DNA of 6,552 nucleotides from JBBTYG01 sp964483045 (GTDB lineage Bacteria; Patescibacteriota; Minisyncoccia; UBA6257; 2-01-FULL-56-20). The position numbers and the translations under genes are program-made. Under the pieces are notes generated by a model, which had not been told where the DNA came from, searched no databases, and saw only the letters and a list, made by a program, of their open reading frames with translations. Positions 1 to 4,979 of this stretch are shown here, one piece after another (position 1 is the stretch's first letter; the number at the start of each line of letters is the position of its first letter). The stretch covers positions 1 to 6,552 of the forward strand of contig CAYZZK010000055.1 of NCBI GenBank assembly GCA_964483045.1, in the 5' to 3' direction.

Positions 1-1
1 A

Positions 2-319
2 TATCTTTTTTCTACACGATATAACCCGACACAGGATTGGTACACGCTTATTCCATATCCGACTGCCAATAAAATAATCAGCGAGAATAGCGCGTTGAGT
101 ACTTCGCAGCTTCAAGAACTCGCTGCAAATGATTCTCGCGTGAAGCAACTGCAAGCCGCTTATCCGATTGAGATACTGCTGCCCGTCGATATTGGGCACA
201 ATAATACTAGTAACAGCTACCAATCGCTTTCTGAAGCAGAAAAAGCTGCATTGCCGTACTATACGCCGCCACCTCCGCCACTTGTGCCAACATCAACCGC
301 GACTTCTACGGGGAATTAG
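2..319 (+). CDS. C-terminal part of an unrecognised protein with a proline-rich tail (5' truncated by the window)
   Basis: The frame is open from the left edge to the TAG at 317-319, giving 105 visible residues, so this is the 3' end of a longer gene. A TTG at 95 could serve as a start, but the open frame upstream of it (including NPTQDWYTLIPYPTANKI) looks like continuous coding sequence. The visible part begins with an aromatic-rich stretch, continues with a Gln/Ala/Leu-rich, probably helical stretch (STSQLQELAANDSRVKQLQ) and a short beta-like run (IEILLPVDIG). It ends in a low-complexity tail, PPPPPLVPTSTATSTGN. Such Pro then Thr/Ser tails are common on exported or wall-spanning proteins, but no signal peptide can be checked because the N-terminus is missing. 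I do not recognise the family. An 81-base gap separates it from the next gene, and no convincing terminator follows it. Confidence 0.7.
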   Translation, partial: YLFSTRYNPTQDWYTLIPYPTANKIISENSALSTSQLQELAANDSRVKQLQAAYPIEILLPVDIGHNNTSNSYQSLSEAEKAALPYYTPPPPPLVPTSTATSTGN

Positions 320-365
320 ATTTTTATAACAATAAGAGGGCAAAAATAATTGGAAGCCTAACTTA

Positions 366-394
366 TTAGCAGAATTTTTGTTTCATGATAAGAT
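366..394 (+). promoter_or_regulatory. Candidate sigma-70-like promoter for the RfbH-like gene, predicted to give a leaderless mRNA
   Basis: TTAGCA (366-371) and TAAGAT (389-394) are separated by 17 bases, each matching 4 of 6 consensus positions. A transcript starting 6-7 bases after the -10 box would begin at about 400-401, which is the ATG of the following gene. No Shine-Dalgarno-like sequence precedes that ATG, which fits a leaderless start. In AT-rich DNA such matches arise by chance, so this is tentative. Confidence 0.35.
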
Positions 395-412
395 GAATTT
401 ATGAAACAAAAA
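375..412. repeat. Perfect 12-bp inverted repeat overlapping the start codon of the RfbH-like gene
   Basis: TTTTTGTTTCAT at 375-386 is the exact reverse complement of ATGAAACAAAAA at 401-412, with a 14-base loop (387-400). The right arm is the start codon plus the next three codons. In an RNA transcribed through from upstream, the hairpin would bury the start codon. In DNA it is a dyad around the candidate -10 box and could be an operator. It is not a typical terminator, since no T-run follows on either strand. Confidence 0.5.
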
Positions 413-1627
413 GATACGGATATCCGAGTTCCTTACGCAAAAACTGTTTATGGGAAGCAAGAAGTGGACGCCGTGATGCGCGTTTTGAGCAATCCGGCGA
501 AAATTGTTGCCGGGCCGTATGTTCAAGATTTTGAGACGCGGGTCGCAAAGATTTTTGGAAAGTCTCATGCCGTGATGACCAATTCCGGCTCTTCCGCGAA
601 TTTGATCGCGCTCGAGGTGCTCGATTTGCCGCGCGGTTCGGAGGTGATTACCCCGGCGCTAACGTTCTCGACCACAGTCGCGCCGATTCTGCAGAAAAAT
701 TTGAAGCCCGTTTTTGTGGACGTCGCGCTTAGGAAATACAATACTGACGCAAACCAAATTGAGCGCAAGATCACGAAGAAAACGAAAGCGCTCATGATTC
801 CGTCGCTTATCGGCAATTTTCCGAACCTCGCCAAGATACAGCGGATCGCCAAGAAGCATAAACTCTGGTTCATCGAAGACTCGTGCGACACGATAGGCGG
901 CAGTTTCAACAAAAAGCCCTCAGGCCACTTTTCGGATATTTCGACAATCAGTTTTTACGCTTCGCATATTGTAACTGCGGCGGGCGGAGGCGGGATGGTG
1001 TGTTTCAAGGATCCGTTGCTCGCGCGGCGGGCAAAGGTATTGGTGAATTGGGGGAGGCAATCCACGCTGTTCGGATCGTACGAAAAATCCGAGGAGATCA
1101 AGCGGAGGTTTTCGAGCACGCTTAAGGGAATGCACTACGACGCGAAATTCGTTTTCTCGGAAGTGGGGTATAATTTCCAGCCGCTCGAGCTTTCGGCTGC
1201 TTTCGGGATCGAGCAGTTGAAGCGTCTTCCGGAATTCATGCGGTTGCGTCGGCGGAATTTCAATGAGCTTATGAAGTTTATGAAGCAGTACGAAAAGTTT
1301 TTCATTCTCGCCGAGGAAGAGCCGAACACGAACGTGGTCTGGCTCGCGTTCCCTCTTATCGTGAGGGAGGATGCTCCTTTTACGCGGTATGAAATCACAA
1401 AATATTTCGAAGAGCGTAATATCCAGACGCGCCCTATTATGACGGGAAATGTCTTGCGCCAGCCGGGCTTCGAGAAGGCTTTGAAAGGCGAAAAACCCGG
1501 CGACTATCCGAACGCAAACTATGTTATGGAGAATGCGTTCCTTATCGGCTGCCACCAGGGGCTTACCGCTTCGCAGATCGCCCACGTGAAGAAGATATTT
1601 AAAGAATTTTTGGGGAAATATCTATGA
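401..1627 (+). CDS. DegT/DnrJ/EryC1/StrS-family PLP enzyme of the RfbH (E1) type, predicted NDP-4-keto-6-deoxysugar 3-dehydratase
   Basis: This 408-residue protein matches the fold-type I DegT family along its length: the N-terminal phosphate-binding NSGSSAN (61-67), TPALTFSTTVAPI (84-96), the cofactor-contacting EDSCDTIGGSF (159-169), then SFYASHIVTAAGGGGMV (184-200). Aminotransferases of this family carry the PLP Schiff-base lysine at the position occupied here by His189. That Lys-to-His exchange is the hallmark of E1/RfbH (CDP-4-keto-6-deoxyglucose 3-dehydratase) and ColD. EDxCDxxG, SFYxxH and YDAKFVFSEVGYN (246-258) resemble E1 most. However, the [2Fe-2S] cysteines that follow the GRD motif in E1 are absent: the region reads GRQSTLFG, and the only cysteines are 162, 201 and 384. 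Expected role: cytosolic C3 deoxygenation of an activated sugar for surface glycan. Its stop overlaps the next gene's start by 4 bases. The dehydratase call is an inference; substrate and product are unknown, and an RfbH-like paralogue with another reaction is possible. Confidence 0.85.
   Translation: MKQKDTDIRVPYAKTVYGKQEVDAVMRVLSNPAKIVAGPYVQDFETRVAKIFGKSHAVMTNSGSSANLIALEVLDLPRGSEVITPALTFSTTVAPILQKNLKPVFVDVALRKYNTDANQIERKITKKTKALMIPSLIGNFPNLAKIQRIAKKHKLWFIEDSCDTIGGSFNKKPSGHFSDISTISFYASHIVTAAGGGGMVCFKDPLLARRAKVLVNWGRQSTLFGSYEKSEEIKRRFSSTLKGMHYDAKFVFSEVGYNFQPLELSAAFGIEQLKRLPEFMRLRRRNFNELMKFMKQYEKFFILAEEEPNTNVVWLAFPLIVREDAPFTRYEITKYFEERNIQTRPIMTGNVLRQPGFEKALKGEKPGDYPNANYVMENAFLIGCHQGLTASQIAHVKKIFKEFLGKYL
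1612..1616 (+). promoter_or_regulatory. Shine-Dalgarno-like site for the RmlC-like gene
   Basis: GGGGA sits 7 bases before the ATG at 1624, inside the end of the upstream gene. It supports the 4-base overlapping start and translational coupling. Confidence 0.45.
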
Positions 1628-2178
1628 GGATCGAAGAGACAAATCTGAAGGGGCTTTATGTTATCACTTCGGAGGTCATTGAAGACAACCGCGGTTTTTT
1701 TTCGGAGCTTTACCGGAAAGATCGATTTATGGAAGCCGGGATTCAGTTTGATATTACCCAGCAGAATATTTCTGTTTCGAAGAAAGATGTTGTCCGCGGA
1801 TTGCATTTCCAGTGGGATCCGCTTTTGGGGAAGCTTGTGCGCGTAACGGAAGGACGAATTTTTGCTGTTGGCGTTGACATTCGCAAGAGATCGCCCACAT
1901 TGGGAAAATGGCTTTCTATCGAACTCGGCAAAGATAATTTGAAGAGCATGTATCTTTCTCCCGGCTTTGCCTACGGCTTTTGCGTGCTCGAGGGCCCCGC
2001 CGCCGTGCAGTATCTCTATACCGCGCACTATAATTCGAAAGGCGAATCGGGTGTTGCATGGAATGATCCCACTATTGGGGTTACGTGGCCAATAGAGAAG
2101 CCGATCCTTTCTGCGAAGGACGCATCGGCGCAAACATTCAAGGAGTGGCTCGCGCGTCCGGAATCGGATTATTTTTAA
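1624..2178 (+). CDS. RmlC-family dTDP-4-dehydrorhamnose 3,5-epimerase-like sugar epimerase
   Basis: The 184-residue length is normal for the cupin epimerase RmlC. Family signatures are clear: RGLHFQ (58-63), GKLVRVTEGRIFAVGVDIR (69-87), SPTLGKW (90-96), SPGFAYGF (112-119), WNDPTIGVTWP (146-156) and LSAKD (162-166). By comparison with Salmonella RmlC, the catalytic base is His61 paired with Asp166 and the acid is Tyr132, so the active site looks intact. The usual His of the GFAHGF motif is Tyr117 here, and the segment between LY (131-132) and WNDP is about two residues shorter than in RmlC. The family epimerises 4-keto-6-deoxy NDP-sugars at C3 and/or C5; which carbons and which nucleotide cannot be read from the sequence. 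The ATG shares an ATGA with the stop of the preceding RfbH-like gene, so the two are probably co-translated and act on one sugar. No rmlA, rmlB or rmlD is in the window, so a rhamnose pathway is not shown. Confidence 0.9.
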   Translation: MRIEETNLKGLYVITSEVIEDNRGFFSELYRKDRFMEAGIQFDITQQNISVSKKDVVRGLHFQWDPLLGKLVRVTEGRIFAVGVDIRKRSPTLGKWLSIELGKDNLKSMYLSPGFAYGFCVLEGPAAVQYLYTAHYNSKGESGVAWNDPTIGVTWPIEKPILSAKDASAQTFKEWLARPESDYF

Positions 2179-2206
2179 AATCGACGATTGAGAAGTTGAA
2201 GTATGT

Positions 2207-2243
2207 AAAAAAGATCGAGGCGGTTGGCTTTTGCCAACCGCCT
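2207..2243 (-). terminator. Intrinsic terminator of the Nudix gene
   Basis: A perfect 11-bp stem, AGGCGGTTGGC (2218-2228) with GCCAACCGCCT (2233-2243), encloses a TTTT loop. Read on the minus strand it lies 10 bases beyond the Nudix stop codon and is followed after five bases by six T (A-run at 2207-2212 on the plus strand). On the plus strand no T-run follows, so it should act poorly, if at all, on the converging RmlC-like gene. Confidence 0.8.
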
Positions 2244-2253
2244 TGGTGATTTG

Positions 2254-2994
2254 TCATCGTAGTTCTTCAGCAATGAGCCGGGCGATAGCAGACAATGTTT
2301 GCATATCGCCTACGAGCGCGACGGCTTCCCGCCACGGGATGAATTCACACTTGAGGATTTTTTCCCCGGTGCTCTCTTTTGGATTTAACGCGGCTTTCGG
2401 TTTCCAGCGTTTATCGCCGCTTGGCTCAAGTTCTTCCTTTGAAAACTTATAACTGAAAAATCGAACACCTTCCGGTTCTTCGCTCGGTCTCTTTCCCCAA
2501 GTCTCGCAGTTCGAGTTATCGTGGTTTCCTGCTTCGCCAGGGAGGAGACGAAGGCGTTCCTCGGCCGGCGTTATTCCCGTCTCCTCGGCGAATTCGTTCT
2601 TCGCCGTCTCGAAGTGCGACATGTCGGGTTCCAGATATCCCATAATCGCGTTCCATACTAAACCATCTTTCGTCTGGAGAAGCCGTTTCTCCAGAAGAAG
2701 GCCAACATAGATTTCTCCATCGATTCGGACGAAGGGGATTGTCACCGACCCTCCTCCGCCGAATTCGTGTTTTGCCCAAGTGTCGTAGCCACCATTGGGA
2801 TGCTCGCCGATAGTTATTCGAGCAAACCTAGGATCGATCGCAGTGAGGCGCGAGAATCCTGTGATTTCCTCAAGCGTCCCGTCGGCTCGCTCAACGATCA
2901 CTCTCCAGCTTCGATTCATCGCTGGAGGAATTAAATTCATTCGAGTTGGGATGAGGTCAGTTAGTTCTTTCAATCCTACCTTATTCTCGGTCAT
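2254..2994 (-). CDS. Nudix hydrolase-domain protein
   Basis: The start chosen is the ATG at 2994-2992 because AGGAAGG lies 6 bases upstream. The frame extends further, to 3081, but the extra N-terminal residues are Lys/His-rich and the longer start would lie close to or ahead of the predicted transcription start. The product is 246 residues. After an N-terminal stretch of about 80 residues comes GGGGSVTIPFVRIDGEIYVGLLLEKR (79-104), the usual lead-in strand of a Nudix fold. The Nudix box then spans 119-141, ending NEFAEETGI (133-141). The metal-binding Glu residues 134, 137 and 138 are kept, but the box Glu at its seventh position is Met125 and the Arg of REUXEEXGU is Asn133. The family cleaves nucleoside diphosphates linked to other groups, including NDP-sugars, and acts in the cytosol. 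The substrate is unknown. It is the only minus-strand gene here, with its own promoter and terminator, so it is a separate transcription unit between two sugar gene sets. Confidence 0.85.
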   Translation of the reverse strand: MTENKVGLKELTDLIPTRMNLIPPAMNRSWRVIVERADGTLEEITGFSRLTAIDPRFARITIGEHPNGGYDTWAKHEFGGGGSVTIPFVRIDGEIYVGLLLEKRLLQTKDGLVWNAIMGYLEPDMSHFETAKNEFAEETGITPAEERLRLLPGEAGNHDNSNCETWGKRPSEEPEGVRFFSYKFSKEELEPSGDKRWKPKAALNPKESTGEKILKCEFIPWREAVALVGDMQTLSAIARLIAEELR

Positions 2995-3000
2995 ATTCGC

Positions 3001-3007
3001 CCTTCCT
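3001..3007 (-). promoter_or_regulatory. Shine-Dalgarno site of the Nudix gene
   Basis: On the minus strand AGGAAGG lies 6 bases before the ATG at 2994. It decides that start over the longer open frame reaching 3081. Confidence 0.7.
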
Positions 3008-3080
3008 GTTTTCTGTTCTATTTTTTTGTTCTCTTTCGTTTTTATTCGGTGGTGTACTTTTAGAGAAGCATGCTGGCACA

Positions 3081-3110
3081 ATCATGTCATTATTTATGTA
3101 ACTTTGTCAA
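3081..3110 (-). promoter_or_regulatory. Candidate promoter of the Nudix gene
   Basis: On the minus strand a perfect -35 box TTGACA (3110-3105) and a -10 box CATGAT (3086-3081, 4 of 6 matches) are 18 bases apart. Transcription would start at about 3074, leaving a leader of about 80 bases that is rich in A and contains the Shine-Dalgarno. The promoter stands back to back with that of the dehydratase gene. Confidence 0.5.
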
Positions 3111-3119
3111 CATAAAGTT
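3100..3119. promoter_or_regulatory. Dyad between divergent promoters, possible operator
   Basis: AACTTT (3100-3105) and AAAGTT (3114-3119) form a 6-bp inverted repeat around 8 bases. The dyad covers the -35 box of the minus-strand promoter and touches the -35 box of the plus-strand one. A dimeric regulator bound here could control both genes. No regulator gene is in the window, and a 6-bp AT-rich dyad can arise by chance. Confidence 0.25.
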
Positions 3120-3146
3120 GTGAGAAATGACGATATGGTGTATGAT
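3118..3146 (+). promoter_or_regulatory. Sigma-70-like promoter for the dehydratase gene set, predicted leaderless
   Basis: TTGTGA (3118-3123) and TATGAT (3141-3146), each matching 5 of 6 consensus positions or nearly so, are separated by exactly 17 bases. Seven bases after the -10 box comes ATG 3154. A transcript would therefore begin at or next to that ATG, which argues against the upstream ATG at 3127 as the start codon because it lies inside the promoter spacer. Confidence 0.55.
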
Positions 3147-3153
3147 ATTTCAC

Positions 3154-4254
3154 ATGCGAAAGAGTAAAAAACATTCATCTGCCATCAGAAAAAATACTCG
3201 TTCCGGCGCGCGCCGTGAGCGGCAACCGCAAGATAATTCTTTTTATAGGAATAAAAGAATTCTCGTAACCGGTGGAACGGGTTCGTATGGCCGCGAAATA
3301 GTGCGACAGCTACTCCCTGCAAATCCTAAAGAAGTCCGGGTTTTTTCGCGCGGCGAAAACGCGCAAGTGGAAATGGAACGCGAATTTTCTGATCCGCGCT
3401 TGAATTTTTATATTGGAGATGTGCGCGACGGCGAACGGCTTGTGGAAGTGACGAGGGGAATGGATATCGTGTTTCATGTGGCTGCCCTGAAGCACGTGCC
3501 GGTAGGCGAGCGGCATATTTGGGAATTCGTACAAACGAATGTCGCCGGTACGAGGGCGGTGATTGAAGCGGTGAAGGCGAACGGCGTGCCGCGCGCGGTT
3601 TTTATATCATCGGACAAGGCAGCGGATCCGGTAAACGTATACGGTTTTACAAAGGCAATCGCAGAGAAAATGTTTGTGACCGCGAACACGCATTCGCCCG
3701 AAACCGCGTTTTTGTGCATTCGTTCCGGCAATCTTACGGGCAGTCACGGCAGTGTCGTGCCGCTTTTCCGCGAGCAGATAAAGCAGCGCAATACAATTAC
3801 GATAACCGATAGGCGAATGACGAGATTCCTTGAAATTCCAGAAGAACTCTCTGCTTTCGTGCTCAAGATGGCTGCCCAGGGCAAGGGCGGAGAAATTTTC
3901 GTCCCCAAAATGGCAGCGGTGGATTTGGGGACACTTGCGGAGGTAATGGTACAAAGTTTAGGAGATTCGAAGACGGGAGTTAAATATATCGGCGTGCGGC
4001 CCGGAGAAAAATTTCACGAGGTTTTGGTTTCCCGAGAAGAACTTGGAAGAATTATAGAATTCCCGGAATATTTCGCTATCCTTCCCTATAAATTTTTAAT
4101 GGATCAGATGCCCCAGCTTTCTTCGTATGCCGGTTTTTCGGATGACCACGCATCCGACAAAATCTATAGCTCCGAAACGGCCGCTAAATTAAGCCCGGAA
4201 GAACTAAAGGAAAAACTCCGTGTTCTCGGATATTTCTCTCATGATAATAAATAA
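3154..4254 (+). CDS. Polysaccharide biosynthesis SDR, UDP-N-acetylglucosamine 4,6-dehydratase-like (PseB/CapD type)
   Basis: Starting at ATG 3154 the protein has 366 residues. It is an extended short-chain dehydrogenase: NAD-binding GGTGSYG (40-46), HVAALKHVPVGE (108-119), SSDKAADPVNVYGFTK (152-167) with the PseB-like Asp154, Lys155, Tyr163 and Lys167, then GNLTGSHGSVVP, ITDRRMTRF (217-225), GGEIFVPKM and RPGEKFHE (282-289). ITDxRMTRF and GGEIFVPK are typical of the FlaA1/PseB/CapD branch, which makes UDP-4-keto-6-deoxy-HexNAc from UDP-GlcNAc; inverting and retaining forms cannot be told apart here. Residues 1-30 are strongly basic and probably disordered, longer than the few residues usual before the Rossmann strand, yet no ATG, GTG or TTG lies in frame between 3154 and the GGTGS motif. 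An ATG at 3127 is in frame but sits in the promoter spacer and has no Shine-Dalgarno. It heads a set with the deacetylase, which overlaps its end. Confidence 0.9.
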   Translation: MRKSKKHSSAIRKNTRSGARRERQPQDNSFYRNKRILVTGGTGSYGREIVRQLLPANPKEVRVFSRGENAQVEMEREFSDPRLNFYIGDVRDGERLVEVTRGMDIVFHVAALKHVPVGERHIWEFVQTNVAGTRAVIEAVKANGVPRAVFISSDKAADPVNVYGFTKAIAEKMFVTANTHSPETAFLCIRSGNLTGSHGSVVPLFREQIKQRNTITITDRRMTRFLEIPEELSAFVLKMAAQGKGGEIFVPKMAAVDLGTLAEVMVQSLGDSKTGVKYIGVRPGEKFHEVLVSREELGRIIEFPEYFAILPYKFLMDQMPQLSSYAGFSDDHASDKIYSSETAAKLSPEELKEKLRVLGYFSHDNK

Positions 4255-4942
4255 ATCCACCCGTCTTTTGGTCATCGCTCCTCACCCAGACGATGAAGCG
4301 GACGGAGTCGGCGGCCTTATCGGTAAAGTGAAAAAAGAGAAAGGCGATATTTTTATTCTCTATATGGGCGTTGGCGACAGCCGGCAACTTGTTACCGGGC
4401 AAACGCGTGGAAGCGACCGACTTGAAGAGATTGAAGCCGCGAAGAAATTCACCGGAGCGGAGGTGAAGGTGATGTATACCCGGAAAGACCACGTGTGCCT
4501 CGATGCGATTCCACAGAAGGAAATTGTGGAGCAGCTTGATGATATTTTTGAAAGCTTTAAGCCGAACATTGTAGCGATTCCGGCTTCTTCGAGCTACAAT
4601 CAGGATCATCGCGCAACGCATGACGCATGCATGGCCGCGCTGCGGCCTGCGCCGAGAACTGCCAGGCATTACGTCAATAACGTCCTTGAGTATTTCGAAC
4701 CGTATTTTTGGGGCTCGCGACCTCAAAAAACGCCGAATGCGTATCTTGACTTGGGCGAAAAATTCGGCGAGGGAAACCTCTTTGATTTTAAGGCGGGGCT
4801 TTATAAATGCCACGCAACGCAGGTGCGCAAAGATCCTTTTCCGCGGAGTCTTCAAAACCTTGAGCGGCTTGCGCATATCTACGGGAAGGAAGCCGGCGTG
4901 GAACTCGCTGAGGCGTATCATGTGCTCCGGACGATGATATAA
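4241..4942 (+). CDS. PIG-L/LmbE-family deacetylase
   Basis: The 233-residue product starts MIINKSTRLLVIAPHPDDE, with the family motif APHPDDE at 13-19 (His15 and Asp18 expected as zinc ligands, Asp17 as general base). The second metal motif is QDHRATH at 121-127, where His127 is the likely third ligand. Length and fold order are normal for the family, which removes N-acetyl groups from GlcNAc-type substrates, either free, lipid-linked or within antibiotic and thiol precursors. Position in a sugar cluster directly behind a UDP-GlcNAc 4,6-dehydratase-like gene suggests an amino-sugar substrate (inference). The chosen ATG overlaps the upstream gene by 14 bases and gives a family-typical N-terminus. 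A GTG at 4220 in the same frame adds 7 residues and has AAAGGA (4206-4211) 8 bases ahead, so it is a real alternative. No signal peptide is seen, so action is probably cytosolic. Confidence 0.87.
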   Translation: MIINKSTRLLVIAPHPDDEADGVGGLIGKVKKEKGDIFILYMGVGDSRQLVTGQTRGSDRLEEIEAAKKFTGAEVKVMYTRKDHVCLDAIPQKEIVEQLDDIFESFKPNIVAIPASSSYNQDHRATHDACMAALRPAPRTARHYVNNVLEYFEPYFWGSRPQKTPNAYLDLGEKFGEGNLFDFKAGLYKCHATQVRKDPFPRSLQNLERLAHIYGKEAGVELAEAYHVLRTMI

Positions 4943-4979
4943 GCCAAAGCGGATTGTATCGGACTTTCAAATAACTACA

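Noticed and set aside
95..319. A complete small gene starting at TTG 95
   Set aside because: The same frame is open and coding-like all the way to the left edge, so the TTG is more likely an internal Leu codon.
353..379. Small hairpin followed by five T as a terminator for the left-edge gene
   Set aside because: The stem (CTAA with TTAG) is only about 4 AT-rich pairs, too weak to support a terminator call.
920..1585. A 221-residue minus-strand open frame opposite the RfbH-like gene
   Set aside because: It is antisense to a clear family match and its translation is Arg/His-rich with no recognisable motif.
401..1627. Naming the gene rfbH or ddhC outright
   Set aside because: The Fe-S cysteines that define E1 are missing and no E3 reductase or CDP-glucose genes are nearby, so only the family type is claimed.
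1519..2133. A 204-residue minus-strand open frame opposite the epimerase
   Set aside because: It spans two well-supported overlapping genes on the other strand and shows no family signature.
1624..2178. A dTDP-rhamnose pathway
   Set aside because: Only an RmlC-like gene is present; no rmlA, rmlB or rmlD is seen, and its neighbour suggests a different sugar.
2995..3081. N-terminal extension of the Nudix protein to 3081
   Set aside because: A good Shine-Dalgarno sits before ATG 2994, the extension is low-complexity Lys-rich, and the predicted transcription start lies near 3074.
3127..3153. ATG at 3127 as start of the dehydratase
   Set aside because: It falls between the -35 and -10 boxes of the best promoter and has no Shine-Dalgarno; ATG 3154 directly follows the -10 region.
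4184..4921. A 245-residue minus-strand open frame opposite the deacetylase
   Set aside because: It mirrors the PIG-L gene, is rich in Arg and His and has no motif.
4943..4979. A separate promoter for the FkbM gene (TCAAAT at 4967-4972)
   Set aside because: No acceptable -35 box lies at a suitable distance, and the gap of 37 bases fits an operon.
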